Under the pieces are notes generated by a model. That model ran no database searches. It was not told the origin of the DNA and saw only the letters and a program-made list of their open reading frames with translations. This document shows, piece after piece, positions 6,525 to 6,852 of a stretch of DNA of 6,852 nt. Origin of the DNA: Planctomycetaceae bacterium (GTDB taxonomy: Bacteria; Planctomycetota; Planctomycetia; Pirellulales; Thermoguttaceae); contig JAIRLW010000121.1 of assembly GCA_031259095.1 (NCBI GenBank), positions 1 through 6,852 of the forward strand, in the 5' to 3' direction. Every line of letters begins with the position of its first letter. Positions within the stretch are counted from its first letter, which is position 1. The position numbers and the translations under genes are program-made.

Positions 6525-6852
6525 TATACTCCTCACACTTTAAAATTCGGTTAAACTTTTTTTCTGATATGAAATTTTTCGGTGAGTAACGTGCGCAGCG
6601 GCGCCTTGTCTTTTTTGATGTTGTTGAAGAAATTTTTACAGGCGTCGACAAAGTCGGCATATTTTTCGTAATATTTATTATAAGTTGTTTTCTTTTGGAA
6701 AAATTTCCAGAGCCGTTCAATAAGATTCAAATTGGGTGAATACGTTGGTAAAAAAATGAACGTTATTTTGCCAAGTTGTTGCCGATAGGCTTCCACCTCT
6801 TTACTGTGATAATAACCGGCATTGTCCAAAATCAGATAAATCGTTTTCGCAT
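6525..6852 (-). mobile_element. IS630-type insertion sequence, one end
   Basis: The region right of the cassette carries the 3' end of an IS630-like transposase and continues past the window. The element end is set only approximately, at the TA-containing stretch around 6522-6530. IS630 elements insert at and duplicate TA, and the non-coding strip 6518-6550 is the only place the terminal repeat can be. The other inverted repeat is outside the window, so the exact boundary cannot be verified. Confidence 0.5.
6551..6852 (-). CDS. IS630-family transposase, C-terminal part
   Basis: A - strand frame is open from the right edge to a TAA at 6551-6553, giving about 100 residues. It reads KTIYLILDNAGYYHS, then FLPTYSPNLNLIERLWKFFQ. 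These are the signature blocks of the DDE domain of IS630/Tc1-mariner-type transposases. The aspartate in LDNA (codon 6824-6826) is the second catalytic acid. The glutamate in LIERLW (codon 6716-6718) is the third, with 35 residues between them, typical of this superfamily. The N-terminal helix-turn-helix and first catalytic Asp lie outside the window. The TTG at 6827-6829 is the leucine codon of LDNA rather than a start. No frameshift is seen in the visible part, so the gene may be intact. It cuts and pastes its element at TA sites and is unrelated to the GTPase cassette except as a neighbour. Confidence 0.9.
   Translation of the reverse strand, partial: AKTIYLILDNAGYYHSKEVEAYRQQLGKITFIFLPTYSPNLNLIERLWKFFQKKTTYNKYYEKYADFVDACKNFFNNIKKDKAPLRTLLTEKFHIRKKV

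Noticed and set aside
6514..6720. - strand frame of 68 aa overlapping the transposase
   Set aside because: It is a shifted frame of the same DNA. The transposase signature residues lie in the other frame.

Overview
The window is AT-rich bacterial DNA with short intergenic gaps. None of the five complete genes has a recognisable Shine-Dalgarno box; their leaders are A/T- and pyrimidine-rich. With the short REP-like GTCCC/GGGAC hairpins and an IS630-type transposase, this suits Bacteroidota or a neighbouring FCB/PVC lineage. That assignment is an inference, and no marker gene settles it.

Layout: positions 2-217 hold the 3' end of an unrecognised gene. A 362-base gap (218-579) contains four 7-bp-stem hairpins, two pointing each way. 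Five complete genes on the + strand follow. They are a membrane-anchored coiled-coil protein (580-1440), a large dynamin-like or other TRAFAC-type GTPase (1490-3709), a second membrane-anchored coiled-coil protein (3775-4368), a smaller divergent P-loop GTPase (4595-5611), and a protein with two membrane spans and a coiled-coil tail (5618-6517). A 226-base gap between genes three and four carries a long imperfect inverted repeat with a 14-bp tandem repeat in its loop. The right edge holds the C-terminal part of an IS630-family transposase on the - strand, convergent with the cassette.

How the genes may work together (inference): three of the five proteins are predicted membrane proteins with coiled coils and the other two are GTPases. 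Gaps are 49, 65, 226 and 6 bases, and all five genes are codirectional. This suggests a membrane-associated, GTP-driven assembly in which the coiled-coil proteins tether or scaffold two switch-type GTPases. The small GTPase resembles, from memory, the divergent GTPases (DO-GTPase/'double-GTPase' type) described in predicted NTP-dependent conflict systems. No toxin, nuclease or other effector is visible in the window, so a defence role is only a hypothesis. The particular combination of genes is the most interesting feature here.
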